The notes beneath the pieces were generated by a model. It worked only from the letters and a program-made list of their open reading frames with translations. It did not search any database and was not told the origin of the DNA. Below, piece by piece: positions 1 to 30,487 of a stretch of 64,000 nucleotides of DNA; within the stretch, counting starts at the first letter, position 1; the number at the start of each line of letters is the position of its first letter. The DNA is taken from NCBI GenBank assembly GCA_949752745.1, contig OX457024.1, forward strand, positions 109,730,219 through 109,794,218, given 5' to 3'. The translations under genes and the position numbers were made by a program. The stretch is from Protula sp. h YS-2021 (lineage: Eukaryota > Annelida > Polychaeta > Sabellida > Serpulidae).

Positions 1-59
1 CAAATAGCCCGAGTAAATATGTCTCCTGATAATGTGACCCTGCTCTAAATCGGGTCCGT

Positions 60-181
60 CAATGTGTCACGACTTTTGACCGGCTGATTGAGGGGGAGGG
101 GCAGGGGAGGGGAGGGGAGGGGGAGGGGGAGAAGGCAGGGGGTGATGGAGGGATAATGAGTAACGCAGAGAGAGTAGGGGG

Positions 182-255
<74 letters not shown>
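60..255. repeat. G-rich tract and (GA)n microsatellite
   Basis: GGGGAGGGGAGG tract followed by (GA) repeats of about 70 bp (184-253). Confidence 0.95.
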
Positions 256-258
<3 letters not shown>

Positions 259-599
259 AGTTGCTTGTTGCTGTGAAATGTATGGTGAAGAACTTACGCA
301 CGCAGCGCAGCATTGCCGTGAGAATACACGGTCCAGTGAAGCATTCACTGCATTCTCATGCGAACAAGAATTGCGCACAACAAATCTGCATGATGCTGGT
401 ATGACATGGCACTCAGGCATTCGAAGGTGTATGAAATTAATATGAACTAGACCGAATTTCGCTTCATGTAGCGAAATGACACACACTTGCAATGGTACAA
501 TCTATCTGGTCAAAGACACATTTTTCAGTCTTTCCACATAATTGTCAGCTTCCGAATTATTCTCATGAACAAGGACATCGAAGTAAATATAATGTAATC

Positions 600-2640
<2,041 letters not shown>

Positions 2641-2814
2641 AGGTGTATCGCAAGGTCAGTCTTTTTGGTCTCACAAATAAGTAAAATTTTGTTCTCGTGA
2701 CTTTTGACTCGTGCTTTAAGCCCTCAAGGCTTGAGGAAAATGCATTAAGTCGTCAAGGCGTAAGGAAAATGGTTTAAACCCTCAAGCATTCCACTGTGTT
2801 GTCTGCCAAATCGC

Positions 2815-3035
2815 TCCCCTCCCTGCCTCCCTCCCTCCCCTTCCCTCCCCTTCCCTCCCTCCCTCTCTCCCTCCCCTCTCCTCCCCTTCCCTCCCTCCCT
2901 CTCTCCCTCCCCTACCCTCCCCTTCCCTCCTTCCCTCCCTCCCTCCCTCCCTCCCTCCCTCCTTCCCTCCCTCCCTCCCCTCCTTCCCCTCCCTCCCTCC
3001 CTCCTTCCCTCCCTCCCTCCCTCCCTCCCTCCCAG
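2815..3035. repeat. Pyrimidine (CCCTCC) low-complexity tract
   Basis: CCCTCCCTTCC-type tract, strongly strand-asymmetric. Open frames across it are artefacts. Confidence 0.93.
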
Positions 3036-3512
3036 CAGTGTCAGGAAACGGGGTTGCCCTGAAATAAATAATGTTTTCATGCCCCTCCCCTCCCTCCGCC
3101 CGCCCTTCCCCTTCAGGCACTTCTATTTATCCATTGCAATGAGTGACACATTTTGGTATCAGACTTCAATATTGATTGCAGTAAAACCAACATGGTTATA
3201 TATTACATATATTCTTACTAGAGCTGGCGTCATCAAAATCCCCAGGTTTCAGAAGGCATTTTGAAGAACAGGAAATATAGACGCATTTCATTAAATGTTA
3301 ACATTTCTCAATATTCAGCGTCTTAGCACAGTTTTAAAAGATCAAAGAATAGCGGGATACAAACACTCATCATCTCTTCCCATTTGGAGCTGTTTGCAAC
3401 GAGGTTAGACTCCCTGCGAAAATATCACGGTGTGTAGTTTTACGATTATTATTTGTTAGATTTTTTTTATTGCTATTATTTGAAAACCCAACCAATCACT
3501 TGGTTTGAAAAA

Positions 3513-4108
<596 letters not shown>

Positions 4109-4831
4109 ATGATTTAGCACTTCACCACCCGACACTTAAAGGAGTGCCATGTAAGCTTAATTATTGCATGGCTCTTGCGATTATCTTCTTTTCTTTTTCC
4201 AATAAACAGCACACTAATATTTCAGTAAATAATATTTATATATAGACTGCTACGTCACACAGGTATTTCCCAATAGATCCCATTTAACAAGCTGATATTT
4301 GAAGTGCATATTCTCAACATATTATATGGAGTAAAATAACAGAAGTGTCTATTCTCATGTTCACTCTTGGATAAATATCAGTTCGGGGTTTAAACAGAAA
4401 AGGTAGTATTCAAAAAAAGGACATTGAATACAGTGCCCATTGCACAATTATATTTTACTAAAATGTTCCGGGAATGTGGGGGCGGGCGAGGCAGGAGGGG
4501 GGCGAGGCAGAAGGGGGGAGGGCAAGACAGGAGGGGGGGGGGGGTAGCTAATTTATCTTAGAAGGATCTAACATCGCTGTACGAAAGACGTTGATTAGAC
4601 GTTGAGGAAAAAACTTTTTTGAGACCAAAAGCAACGTCTGAACAACATTGGTTTACAAGATCTATTTAACGTTTGTCAAAGGAAATAAGATGTTTATCTG
4701 CGGCACTTGCCAATCACAACCGAAGTACAACTTCAATTAATGTTGTGGTTTGTTTGGGTCGACTTCGCGACCTAAAATCGACGTTGGGTTGACCTTGGAA
4801 TGTTTATTGTGGCACAGATAGTGCTGTTCTG

Positions 4832-4837
<6 letters not shown>

Positions 4838-4893
<56 letters not shown>
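4838..4893. repeat. (AT)n microsatellite, followed by G-run-rich repeats to 5250
   Basis: AT dinucleotides. Downstream, TGTGTAGC.(A/G)TGTCACTTCCTC recurs three times (about 4995, 5053, 5169) between long G runs, with ATGCAAATGCAAAGT twice. Confidence 0.9.
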
Positions 4894-4894
<1 letters not shown>

Positions 4895-6529
4895 GCCCTT
4901 CGTCGCACCGTGTTATAGGCCGTTTTCGCCACATTCGGGCGTTCACATTCACTTGTGTAGGGGAGAGGAGGTGGGAGGGGAAGGGGGAGCTCTTGTGTAG
5001 CTGTGTCACTTCCTCACCTCGGGGGGGGGGGGGGGGGGGGAGGGGGCACTTGTGTAGCGCTGTCACTTCCTCATGCAAATGCAAAGTACACACTGTGTTA
5101 GAGCTAGGGAGGGGTGGAGGGCAGGTGGGAGGGGTGGAGGTCCCCGCGGGGGGGGGGGGGGGCACTTGTGTAGCCATTTCACTTCCTCATGCAAATGCAC
5201 AGTGCACTGTCGCAGCGTCTGAGACTGGTCCCCGCGGGAGGGGGGGGGGCGGATAGGGGAAACTTATTATGGTTTTTGTTACCATGCGTGTCCAAAAAAT
5301 GCGGAGACAGGTGTAATTTTGAGGCCAGACGCGGGTCCGCGCGGAATTTCAGTTTCGTTAAAAAGGGGTTATAATTTGTTTTTTTTTTGCGTTTCGCATA
5401 AAAGCGAGGACGAGGGGGTTATTTCGGAAATACGCTCCACGTTTGGTTAAAAACTGTTGTGTATTTCTTTTTAAATTTAGCACTCCGTCTGCGGGGGTCG
5501 CCTTAAAAAAGTGAAGGACAAGCATGGCAACCAGTTGATTCGCGAGTGCGCCCCCCTCCCCCAGTCCTTTTATGCATCAATCACAAGTGCCTGTGTGTTT
5601 TACCCGCTAAACACGCCAGGTGCGATACAGTGCTGAATGACGTCACGACTCGTGGAAGTATCAGCGTCTAGATATGGATGTCTATAAGAAAATAAAGAAA
5701 TGTATACATCCGGCGGTTAAATAAACATCGGTGGAGTATTGTTGGGTATTTCCCCTGGAATGACCATTAGCTAAGTTAGAGCTCAGGCGTTTGGATGCCA
5801 AGGTTCTGGCTACGAATCCGATCCGGAGAGGGTTGGGAGGTGGAGGGGGGGGGGGGGGGGGCTTAGAAGAATTTAAAATTATTGTCCATTGATTCTTTCG
5901 GCAAAAGCTTAAAATGCTTAGAGTTTAAATCGATATTTTGGCATTTTGTTAAAAGACCTGTTATGGTTTCTATTTCCGGTGAGCGATAATGTGGTCAGTT
6001 AGTTATAGGACAAAAATACGTAAATTTTAGGACCTCGCTTAATTTTGAAAAATATTTTATCAAACTGACTTAACACATAATGGTGAGGGGAGAGGAGGGG
6101 GGGTACTTTTTCGTTCGGATGTCCACGACACGTCGTCATTGTCAGTGACACGTCGCTCTCCCAACGTTTTGTACAACGTTGGGAAATAGAATTTGTTTCG
6201 ACTTTGAATTTGCAGTCTTTTCACAAATCCACATCTATATAACATAGACAGTTAGGCGTTGTTTCGACTTTCAGGGTCAACGTCAACTAAAATCCGACAT
6301 CGGGTGCGACGTCTAGAAAACGTTCTTGGACGTAGCAATACGTACTGGGTGAGTGTATAAATTATAAGAAAGAGGAAGGAATAGATACACCAAAATATCT
6401 TACAAATCAACGAACTGTTTCTGTTTTAGTTATTCTAGGAAATATAAACATGACCATTTATAATTTCCCTTGTGCAGCGTACAGTTAACTAGTGTGAATA
6501 CTAAAGGCAGGTATTTATTTAGCACAGGT

Positions 6530-20831
<14,302 letters not shown>

Positions 20832-21184
20832 TAGAGAATATGTTGTTTCAATGAGATGTTTTAATTTTTAGATGTAGCAAAAGCATTGTCTAAACTGGAC
20901 ATTTTGAACTTTGTTGAGGCACAAATTGAGCAGCAAGACTTTTGAATGTTTAGATGTTTTTAAGCATTTTTCTGCGATTTTAATGCGGATCGAAAATTGA
21001 TGCAGATAAAAGAGTAGTCAAAGGGTGTGTTGCATTTCTGTGCAATTTTGTAATTGATGGACTTGTTTATGAAGCTGTGAAAAGCAGCTATTTTATACAC
21101 TTTCTGTGTCTAAAATGACTGGTGTCCATAAGTGTCAAATCGTGAAGGAATATTTTCAACTTTCTTTTAGTTTTGTGGTAAAAA

Positions 21185-21190
21185 AATAAA
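21185..21190 (+). terminator. Candidate poly(A) signal AATAAA for BFAR
   Basis: AATAAA lies 354 nt after the BFAR stop, in AT-rich DNA. It is the first canonical hexamer seen downstream. No transcript evidence is available. Confidence 0.45.
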
Positions 21191-24159
21191 GGATCTTCTC
21201 ACATTTTGTGATGAATGAGGATTCCATATATTCCCTCTATATTACTATTTAATCACAAAAATATCGTATTTATTTTCACAAACAGTAAAAGCCAGTTCGA
21301 AGATCTTTCCGATGAGATGTCCTTTGGAGTGCAAATTTATTAAGCTAAATTATGATGAGGAAAATCAAAATTTTGTCTTTTTATTTTCTGATTTTCAAAT
21401 TTAATCAGCTACCACTTGAGCTTATAATATTGTTTTATATATTATTCTTCCTGTTTTTTATGTCTTTTTTTCTAACTTTCTTTGCTTTTCATCATTTCTT
21501 TATACGTCTATCTCAACCTAATACGGTCGAAAATCCTACATTTTTCTGAAAACATTTGTGTCTTTTCATTTTGAAAACGTTTACAACAATTAAATTTATA
21601 TGACAACTACAAGTGCATGTTTATATATTTGCCTGAATGATAGATTTTTATCTCACATTGTGAGTTATATGCAACAATATAATATCTTACTTTAAAATGT
21701 TCCTGTTACATGTTTCCTTTTATATGAAGTTTTCTTTAAAATGCCTCATGTTTCTTTTTAGTTTTATTATTTTTGTACTTCTTAAAATATGTAATTAATG
21801 CATTATTTTTTTTCAAATAATGTCTAATTTTGCAGTTATACTTTTTACTTAAAGGTGTCCATTTTATGGCTATATTTTTTCAAAGTGTAAATTTCACGGT
21901 TATAGTTGTTTCTAATAGTATTTATTTTATAGTTATATTTTGTCTAAAAGTTTGTATTTTATGGTTACTTTTATATATCAACAAATGTGTACTGTAAATA
22001 TTTGTATCCGATATGGTAGAAACTCAAAGAAAATTTATGCAAATTTATGCAAATAGCGATGAGTACATGCCTATAGATATCGTAGCTCATTCATCCTAGT
22101 GTGTGTTATCCCTGTGATATTAGATATTAAATTACTTATTGTCAATTGACAAAAGATTATATTTGGTTGCTTTTCTCACGACGAGCTCATTATTAGAAAT
22201 ACAACTGACACATTGCCAAGAGACACTAGGACATTGCTCCCCTTTTCCTTATTTCTTCACAGTATAGTGTTAAGTAAGATTTAAAAGTGTTTAAAAATGA
22301 GAAGCAGCAGATTGACATCCTGGGGAATCACATCAAAACGGTTCTAAATACTTTTCGTGTGATTTATAATGTTTGGTACTTGAGCATGGTTTTTGTAATC
22401 AAGCCGCTTGACGATGACGTAAATTGTCTCGTAACTGGTAATTTTAAAAACATTGACCTTATAGCCAAAGAAACGTACATAATTACTTAATTAGCGAATT
22501 AGGTACTGTTCAAATAAGAAAACTCTTCACTATAAAGCATCGCAAACGACGCTGTTTGATCTGTATTTGGAGTGGGGTGGTTATGGCGTCTAAATAAAAT
22601 TTTTGTCGGAAAAGAGGCACACTACACTCGTAAACTCACTCAAAGACTTTGTTGTTAACAGGTTTCCTGTTCGTTAATCAGGGGCTTCCTTGCTCTTTAT
22701 TTGTGTGCATTATAGTAAAGGTAGCAAAACATTGATTGGCCAACGGGTTTGTGTCAGGCCTTCTTGTTGGATGCAAGACTATAATCAACAAACTATTGAA
22801 ACAAATGATATGTTTGGTGTATTGTTTCATCAAAATGTAGCTTGAACCCCATATTTCTTTACAACAACTATAGTCTTGAACAAAACTTCAAAAGAAGGTT
22901 CGGAGAAGAAAACTTTGCATCAGAGGAAAAGGCTTTGCGTTTTGATCATTATTTGATCAATAAAAAGGGAAAAGAACCTTAAAATTTCAGACGGATGTGT
23001 CATTGAAGGTAATTAAAAATTAAGCTACGCTATCAATGTCTATAGTAAGGCAAGTAGTTTCTGGATGTTCTGGAAATTTGGATATTGTATATTTTGAATC
23101 TATTAGAATGTGACAACATTTATACCGCCCACGATGAACATTATCATTCTCTACTAAATTATTTAATCTGCTAGTTAGGAGGTCACAACTGTAAGGTGTA
23201 TACTCTAAATGAAACAGGTCACTTCTACCTGCCATAAATCCATGGTGAGGACCAGTCTCATGAGGTGTGATACGTGCACGCCGACAATATAGTACTGTTG
23301 AAGTTTAGATGATAAATAGTGTCTGTTTATCTGAGTGGTGTATTGTAGCCGTATTTGATCGGAATCAGAAAAATGGTATATAAAAAAACATCACTATTTT
23401 CAATATAATGTCTACTATTTTACGTTACAAGTTTGTTGTGGTTTCAGTCAATAAACAGAATGAAATATGCAAATTTTCACTTAGTTATTTAGAGGTTTGT
23501 GAAAAACTATATTTGTAAAATAATTTACTAGTAAATTAGTTATTATTTATTTATTACTTAATTAATCGAAACGACTTGAATTAGGGTAGTGCATCATGAC
23601 ACCGTTTGCGTTTGGTATTTAACTTTTGTATATAACACGTAGCTGTGACATTTTTTCTTTTTAATGATTACCGGGTAATAAAAGCAACACTGTCTTAATT
23701 ATAATACAGACCAACCGATATTTGGATGAGCGACAACAATGGTTGATTGTTTCTATTTTTCACCCAGAATCTAATCAGTACGACACTGTTATCAACAATT
23801 AAGTGACGAAAAGCCTCTTTGTGCCAGTGCTTGTTATAAGCAAAACACATTCTGCACAAATTAAGATATTGTGCTTACAAGTTAGTTAGTTAGCTAATTA
23901 GTTAGATGATTTTTAACGACACGGCCTACCCTTAGCGGGTCATATTATGTCAGCAAGTTATTAGGAATAGATAAATATGTGCTTACAAAGAGAAGCGTTC
24001 AATTTTTTTACATTTGATAAAGCTATAACACCTGTCTAGTTCTCTATTTTTTTCTTACTGAAAGCTTTACGCAGGCATCTAAAGAAACTGAGCTTGTTTG
24101 TATTTCGAGGTAAGTCATGTGCGAAGCAAACGACATACAGCCCTCACAGTCGGCGAAAG

Positions 24160-24460
24160 ATGCAGTAAGTAGGATCAGTTTGTGTACAAAGTCCTATAAG
24201 TTTGCGTACAATGTTTCACAAGTTTGCGTACAGCATCATATAAGCTCACGTCATATAAGCTTGCATAGAAGGTCACACAAGCTTGCTTACGCCATATAAA
24301 CTTGCGTACAACATCATATAAGCTTGTGTGTTATATAAGCTTGCGTACGTCACATAAGCGTACGTAAAACGTCCTATAAGCTCACGCGAACAGCGTCACA
24401 TAGACTTGCGTACGTCATATAAGTTTGCGTGCAACGTCATACAATTTTACATAAAACCTC
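24160..24460. repeat. Minisatellite (CATATAAGCTTGCGTACA)
   Basis: Roughly 12 degenerate copies of a 22-27 bp unit. Intergenic; no gene. Confidence 0.75.
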
Positions 24461-25429
24461 AGTTATGACAGCGAAATACATTTTGCGCCATTGTATTGGT
24501 TCCCTTCGAATGACATCTAAATGTTAAACATTAGAACCACAGTCTTTGTTCATAGATTTGATGGTTCTGTAATAACCTCCATTTTGAAAGTATTCAGTGT
24601 TGTTTCATGACAGTGCCTGTTTTCATTTGGTGGGATACAGGAAGAGATTATGTGTCCTTATTTCATTTCATTCGCATAAATCTGGTTCTTTCATATCTGG
24701 AGCATAAAAACACGACATTGATGCATCCGGTTTTCACATTTGTTGCGTCATAGCAATTTTCCCCACAACATATGACACTATATTCTATTGAACTGAGTAA
24801 AAACATAGAAAAAAAGAATGGAATCACGACTGGGAACATTTAAAGGCAACATTGTGGGTAATCAACTAGTTCTCAATGCCGTCCGCCACACTGAAACAAG
24901 AATGTCCAGGGACAATGTGACCATCCCAGATCTAGTGAATCTATGAATAAGCTTGTCTGGTTGCCAAAAGTGGTAATCACGTTGTACAAGTTTGTCCAAG
25001 GACAAAGTCACAACTTACGAAAAGTGATAAAACCAAATCCAGCTTGCATGTACAAGGGAATTTCCCTAAAAATTTGGACTTGAAAAGAAGAGATGGCAAA
25101 GAGGTAGTTAAATAATTAATTTAGCAATGGATCCAAACATGGACTGATAAATACATACAAAGATTTGTTTCCCGGAAAATGGGAAACAAATCGTGTGTAT
25201 CTCTGGCAGACTGGGTAGTCTACCAGAAATACCTTCGAACAACGTATCGAAATTGTATCCACACACGTGTACTGTTGACATGCACTGTCGGATATGCACA
25301 ATTATTTTATGCAGCAGAAACGACCAGAAACAACCAAACACATGTGCCTTTTGAAAAGAAGAAGACGCCGCGTCTAAAACATCATTACTTAAGTTTTAAT
25401 GTTTTGGTTTTTATTATTTTGCGGGGTTT

Positions 25430-25945
25430 GCATTTTCGACCAGTGCGCATGTTTATGTAACTTGCGTTGATGTGTGGCTTGCATTTCGAAAAAATGCGCA
25501 TATTTATTTAACTTGACGTTATGCTCTCTTCGCATTTCGGACCAATGCGCATGTTTATTTAATATGCAATGCTGAGCATGTTTACTTAACTTGCGTTGAT
25601 GCGTGGCTCGCATTGCAGACCAGTGAGCATGTTTATTCAACTTACGTTGATAAGCCGCTCGCATTTTGGACCAGTGCGCATGTTTATTTAGTTTGTGTTG
25701 ATGCGCGTTTGACTTTTCGGACCACTGGGCATATTTATTTAACTGGCGTTGATCAGCCTTTCTTATTTTAGACCAGTGCGCATGTTTATTTAACTTGTGT
25801 TGATGCGCGGTTCGCATTTCGGGCCACTGTGCATTTAATTTATTTAATTTGCGTTGATGCGCGGTTTGCATTTTGGACCAGTGCGCATATTTATTTAACT
25901 TGGGTCGATGTGCGGTTCGATTTCGAACCAGTGCGCATGTTTACC
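25430..25945 (-). repeat. 51-bp minisatellite with an open frame
   Basis: GTGCGCATGTTTATTTAACT landmarks recur every 51 bp, with one short and one 54-bp step, about ten copies. The - strand stays open for 160 codons as a 17-residue repeat (HWSKMRTAHQRKLNKHA type). Codon-multiple length may explain the open frame. No evidence it is translated. Confidence 0.85.
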
Positions 25946-25999
25946 AAACAAAATTGTGGGTGAAGAAGCATTTTCAAAAATAAACGCCAATAAATTAAA

Positions 26000-26580
26000 A
26001 AAATGCCCCTATTTAGCGAATATTTAGCGGATCGCAAAAAGTAAATTTTCAAGGGAGGACTATGTTAAGAATATTCGTAAAAAATTGGAAGAAAATCTGA
26101 TTAAAATTGTTCTAGAAGAAGCATTTTGAAAATCGACAACAAAAAATTTAAAGTGTCCCCTATTTACCCAATTTTTGGCAGATCGCCAAAAATATATATA
26201 TTTTTTCAAGAGATGCCTACTTAGAGAACAACTGCTCAAAATTGGAAAGGAATCCGACCAAAAATGTGGGAGAAACATTTTAAAACTTAAGTACCTAAAA
26301 ATTTGAAAAATGTCCTCCATTTAGCCAATTTTTGGCGGATCGCAAAAATGAGCAATTTTTCAAAAGAGGCCTACCTACGGAATATTTGTACAAAATTTGA
26401 TCAAAATTGTGGGAAAAGTATTTTGAAAATTGGCAACCAAAAAATTTCAAATGCCCCCCATTTGGCTAATTTTTGGCGGATCGCTAGAAAAAGAAGAAAG
26501 GCCTACCTAGAGAACATCTGTGTAACATTTGGGAGGAATCCAATCAAAACTGAAGGAGAAGAAGCATTTTAAGTAAAAAT
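26000..26580. repeat. About 145-bp direct repeats, four degenerate copies
   Basis: TTTTTGGCGGATCGCAAAAA or a variant recurs near 26019, 26163, 26327 and 26468, each followed by CAAAAGAGGCCTACCTA-like and AGAAGCATTTTGAAAA-like blocks. Confidence 0.75.
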
Positions 26581-26716
26581 TTGCTGGTCTAACAAGGGAA
26601 AACTAGAGCGGCCAGTGCAAACAAAACATAGGAGTATAGGATTATATCACAAACTTTCAATCAAAGGAGCATAAGATTATATCACAAACTTTCAACCGAC
26701 ACCTATTACATAAAAT

Positions 26717-26832
26717 AGTAATACTTCATTCTGAGTGCGCACGATATTGTTTTCTGCCTGAAGCTGTAGGGCCGTACGGACCGACCACGAAGGCAAAAAC
26801 AATATTGTACGCACTTAGAATGATGTATTACT
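26717..26832. repeat. Hairpin fold-back, arms about 42 bp
   Basis: AGTAATACTTCATTCTGAGT... (26717-26759) is the inverse of 26791-26832 with few mismatches, loop about 30 nt. Could be a small fold-back element. Confidence 0.65.
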
Positions 26833-27429
26833 TTAATTATATGCCTATTTTTGCTATATTTATGTCGTTCCTCAAAATTTTACCATGCACTATTTTTGTG
26901 CTCAGTGTGCTCAGATGAGGTGACGCGTAATCAGTACTGCGGTCAGCGAGAAATGATATTTGACTCGGTTTCTTTGTATTTGCACTAAGAAAATAAATAT
27001 TAAGTATTTATTTGCTACGTGTAATGATTATTTCTGAAGTAATTCACCCCCCCCCCCCCCAGCCAGGGCATTACATCAGTTATATCTTTATTAATTTCAA
27101 ATCAGGGCACATAAAATCACCCGATGGACGTGTGTAAATATACCAACAATTTACCCTTTAAAATAAATATTTACCTTCAAAAATGCCTTCCTTTCTGTCA
27201 TCATGCAATCTGGTCTATGAAATCTGCTTGTTGGTTTTTTTTCTATCATTTCTTTGTACGAGAACCTCTAGGCATATAATAAAGAAAAATAATACATGGC
27301 AATGTCAACAAATGTCCCTTTTATGTCTTCATCTTTTCAACTGAAACCATATTAAAACAATCTTACAATGACGCAATACGTCACTCGGCTGCTCGTGGCC
27401 TCTTCTATATAGCAGTCTTCTCATTGATA

Positions 27430-27570
27430 TCTAGGCATTTTGGTCATCAACATTTGGGTTACAAACATTTTTGCCACAGACATTTGGGTCAGCGACATTT
27501 GGGCCAGTGAAATTTAGGTCGGAGACATTTTGCCTATAGACATTTCGGCCATAAGTGAAATGTGTGGCAT
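27430..27570. repeat. About 18-bp minisatellite (GACATTTGGGCCA)
   Basis: About eight copies of an 18-bp unit with ACATTTGGGTCAG-type core. Confidence 0.75.
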
Positions 27571-27989
27571 TTGGCTCCGATTTTGTAAAATATTTGAAAA
27601 AAAAAACGACTTTTTTAATTTGCTTCAGTCACTGAACCAATGATTTCACTGGGCCAATGATTTCTTTTCACTTTTATCTTTTTATTGCTGCTGTTGAAGC
27701 CACCAGCTGGTACTTTCAGTGTCATTACATGTCAGCCACCGTCACAGGTATTCTGTAAGGCATTACTAACGGGATAAAAAGCTTAATCACTAATTAGGGG
27801 ACGGCACGTGTTATTTGTTCGTGAATCTCCTTAATCCTTCGGTCAGATATAACGACCTTTTCCCATTATCAGCAATATACTTATTGACCTTGTAACTGTG
27901 TCACATTTCGAAATGTTCACGTTTTCGACATTATCCTCAGGTTTTTTTGTCTACAAGCCATTAATTTTTCGTACATAGAAACAAATGGA

Positions 27990-28400
27990 ACGGATGGCAG
28001 ACATGCATATAAAACTCTTAATACGAACCCACGGATAAATCAGCGCAGCGATGCGGATAGCCTCCTGAGTCAGATAACTCACCACGGTGATGCGGGTAGC
28101 CTTCTTAGCCAGATAACTCACCACGGTGATGCGGGTAGCCTTCTGAGCCAGATAACTCACCACGGAGATGACACTAGCCTTCTGAGCCAACTCACCACTG
28201 TGATGCGGGTAGCCTTCTGAGCCAAACAACTCACCACGGTGATTCCGCTAGCCTCATGAACCAACTCACCACGGTGATGCGGGTAGTCCTCCCCGCACCC
28301 TCCACACCAGAACAGCGAGGCGGATAGTCAGCCTCGCCCCCCCCCCCTCCTCCGATAACTCACCACGGTGGTGCGAATAGCCCTCCCCTCCCGATCCAGA
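27990..28400. repeat. 39-bp minisatellite with repeated GTGAGT on the - strand
   Basis: AACTCACCACGGTGATGCGG followed by GTAGCCTTCTGAGCCAGAT repeats about eight times with gaps. On the - strand each unit reads CACCGTGGTGAGTTATC, which contains a consensus-like 5' splice site. No flanking exon could be identified. Confidence 0.8.
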
Positions 28401-28477
28401 TAACCCCACCCCACCCAGTCACAGATTGCACAGACTGGGGGAATGGCTAAAACCCTTAAAACAGAGCCGAAGAAAAA

Positions 28478-28610
28478 ACATGTCAAAGATGGTAAAAAAC
28501 ATGTCAAAGACGGTAAAAAACATGTCAAAGATGGCAAAAACATGTCAAAGACGGCAAAAAACATGTCGAAGACAACAAAAAAACATGTCAAAGACGGCCA
28601 AAAAAAAAAA
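28478..28610. repeat. 21-bp minisatellite (CATGTCAAAGATGGTAAAAAA)
   Basis: Six to seven copies of ACATGTCAAAGAYGGYAAAA. Lys-rich open frames across it are artefacts. Confidence 0.85.
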
Positions 28611-29149
28611 CAAAAAAAAACCGGCATCTTAACTTTCTGGGGTTTGAATCTTTTCGTTACTCTCATTTTGTTAAACACGTAAAATATTTTGCACAATTTA
28701 GATTTTAAATACAAACTGAATACCGCAAAAAAGTTCGTTTCTACCAAGTAACTTACAATTGGGAAAACTATTGAAACTCTACAAGTTCATATTTTAATTG
28801 TGTAGTTTTTGTTTTTGTCTTTTTTTTATAGCAAGAGCAAGAGGCGGTATCTTAACATGTATTTCTTTTCAAACGATGACGTCATTGAATTTCAAATGAA
28901 ATTAAATTAGATCGTAAGTATTAGCAGCTGTTACCATACGTGGTGTAGCTGATGTTAAGTTGCTGTTATAAATCCATGAGCTCAAACTTAAAAAAAAAAA
29001 GAAAGAAAAAAAGAAGAAAAAAAAAAGAAAAAAAAAAGGAAAGAAAAAGACATGGCTGAAAGACTCAATAGGCAATGATTTTGAAATGATTTCCGAAACA
29101 GGTGATTTCAACTATTTTCGCATGGCTGAGGCAATCGGAGAGAAGATCA

Positions 29150-29225
29150 ATCCCACCTCTGGCCGGATTCGAACCCCAGACCTTGGAATTACTGGGCAAA
29201 AGAAGCTAACCGTCAAACCTGCATT
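29150..29225 (-). repeat. Possible tRNA-derived SINE fragment
   Basis: The - strand carries GGTTCGAATCC (B-box) preceded by AGTAATTCCAAGGTCTGG, resembling anticodon and T arms. The D arm is poor. The surrounding sequence is not a tRNA gene. Confidence 0.35.
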
Positions 29226-29454
29226 TGGTTTTCAACTTTTCCGTATCATTGCTATGTATATATTTTGTTTTGCACTAAAAGGCATTTCAGGATCCATTTT
29301 AAAGAAAAATGAAAATAAACAAGAAAACAATATTGTACTATTAAAATAAATAAAATTGTTTTAATACACAAGAAAATTAAACTTAACATAAAAGAAATAT
29401 TTTTTTCTATTTAAACTAAGAACAATAGGTGTCAACGTGTTGTATAAAATAAAT

Positions 29455-29692
29455 GAAGGGGTCCATGCATAAACTTGATAACTGCAGTTATCAGCAGTGG
29501 AGAAAAACGCTTTTAAAGTTTGAAATTTTAGTAACAAACATAGGTTTTTCCCATCGCATTTTCCTAAAAAATACCCATTTCTAATTGGTTTTGAGGTGTC
29601 AGACTTACATGCGTGATAGAACAGAGGCCAAGAAATACCGTGGTGGTAATAATACATTTTCCTGATAAGTGATAAGTGCATGGACCCCTTCA
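29455..29692. mobile_element. 238-bp MITE-like element
   Basis: Perfect inverted ends GAAGGGGTCCATGCA, with imperfect continuation (TAAACTTGATAA / GATAAGTGATAAG). AAAT abuts both sides, a possible target duplication. A 115-aa open frame across it is not a recognised protein. Confidence 0.6.
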
Positions 29693-30487
29693 AATATATA
29701 AAAGCCAATACACACTGCAGACATCTAAGCGACCCGCCAGCAAAATAAGTTTGTTTTTTTTTTTAAGTGCATTTAAAAAAAGGTTTCATGAAGGTTTTTA
29801 ACAGCAAACATAAAGCTTTTCCCTTCTTTTTTGATGTTTTTAAAACAAGTGATAACGGAGTGGGGAAGAACATTCAATAATTTCAAAACGTATTAGTTAG
29901 AAACATGGATCAATAACTATTTCACAAGATTCAATGAGAGCAACTTTCAAATGAAAAACAAACGCACTAAAAAAATGAAGAGAAACTGCTGTTTAAGGTA
30001 CATTTGTTCTACAATAGAACAAAGTCTGTAATATTTAGAGAAAGAAATAAGCATTTTCAACTCATTTGCTTTGACATTCACAAAAAATTATAAATAATTT
30101 TTAACTTCCAACGAAAATAAAGGTTTTTTACGATTTTTCGACAAAAAACAGATGGATAAAAATAGCTTTTAGACAGGTTTTAAAGCTATCGCTTACATGC
30201 CTCCCATTCATATTTTTAAAGTAAACAATTGCAGTAAGGCGATGAGAGTACGTCCATGGCTATTCAGTTTACGTTCCTGTGACAAAAACATAAGAATTCA
30301 CAATAAAATATTTACGTTCATTGACGGGGGGGGGGTGTAGCCTCTGCCTCCGCCACCCCCGCCCCTCTCCCACCAATCTATCACCAATTCGTCCATGGCA
30401 ATGCTGGCAGTGTATATATCTTACGGTGCGACATTGACACTGTTTCTGGTTAAGGTGTACATTGGGACTATTGATGTCATAACCATT

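Noticed and set aside
2745..3120. Gly/Arg/Glu-rich open frames
   Set aside because: Artefacts of the CCCTCC tract.
23020..23235. 71-codon frame on the - strand
   Set aside because: Non-repetitive but no recognisable domain, splice context or neighbour support.
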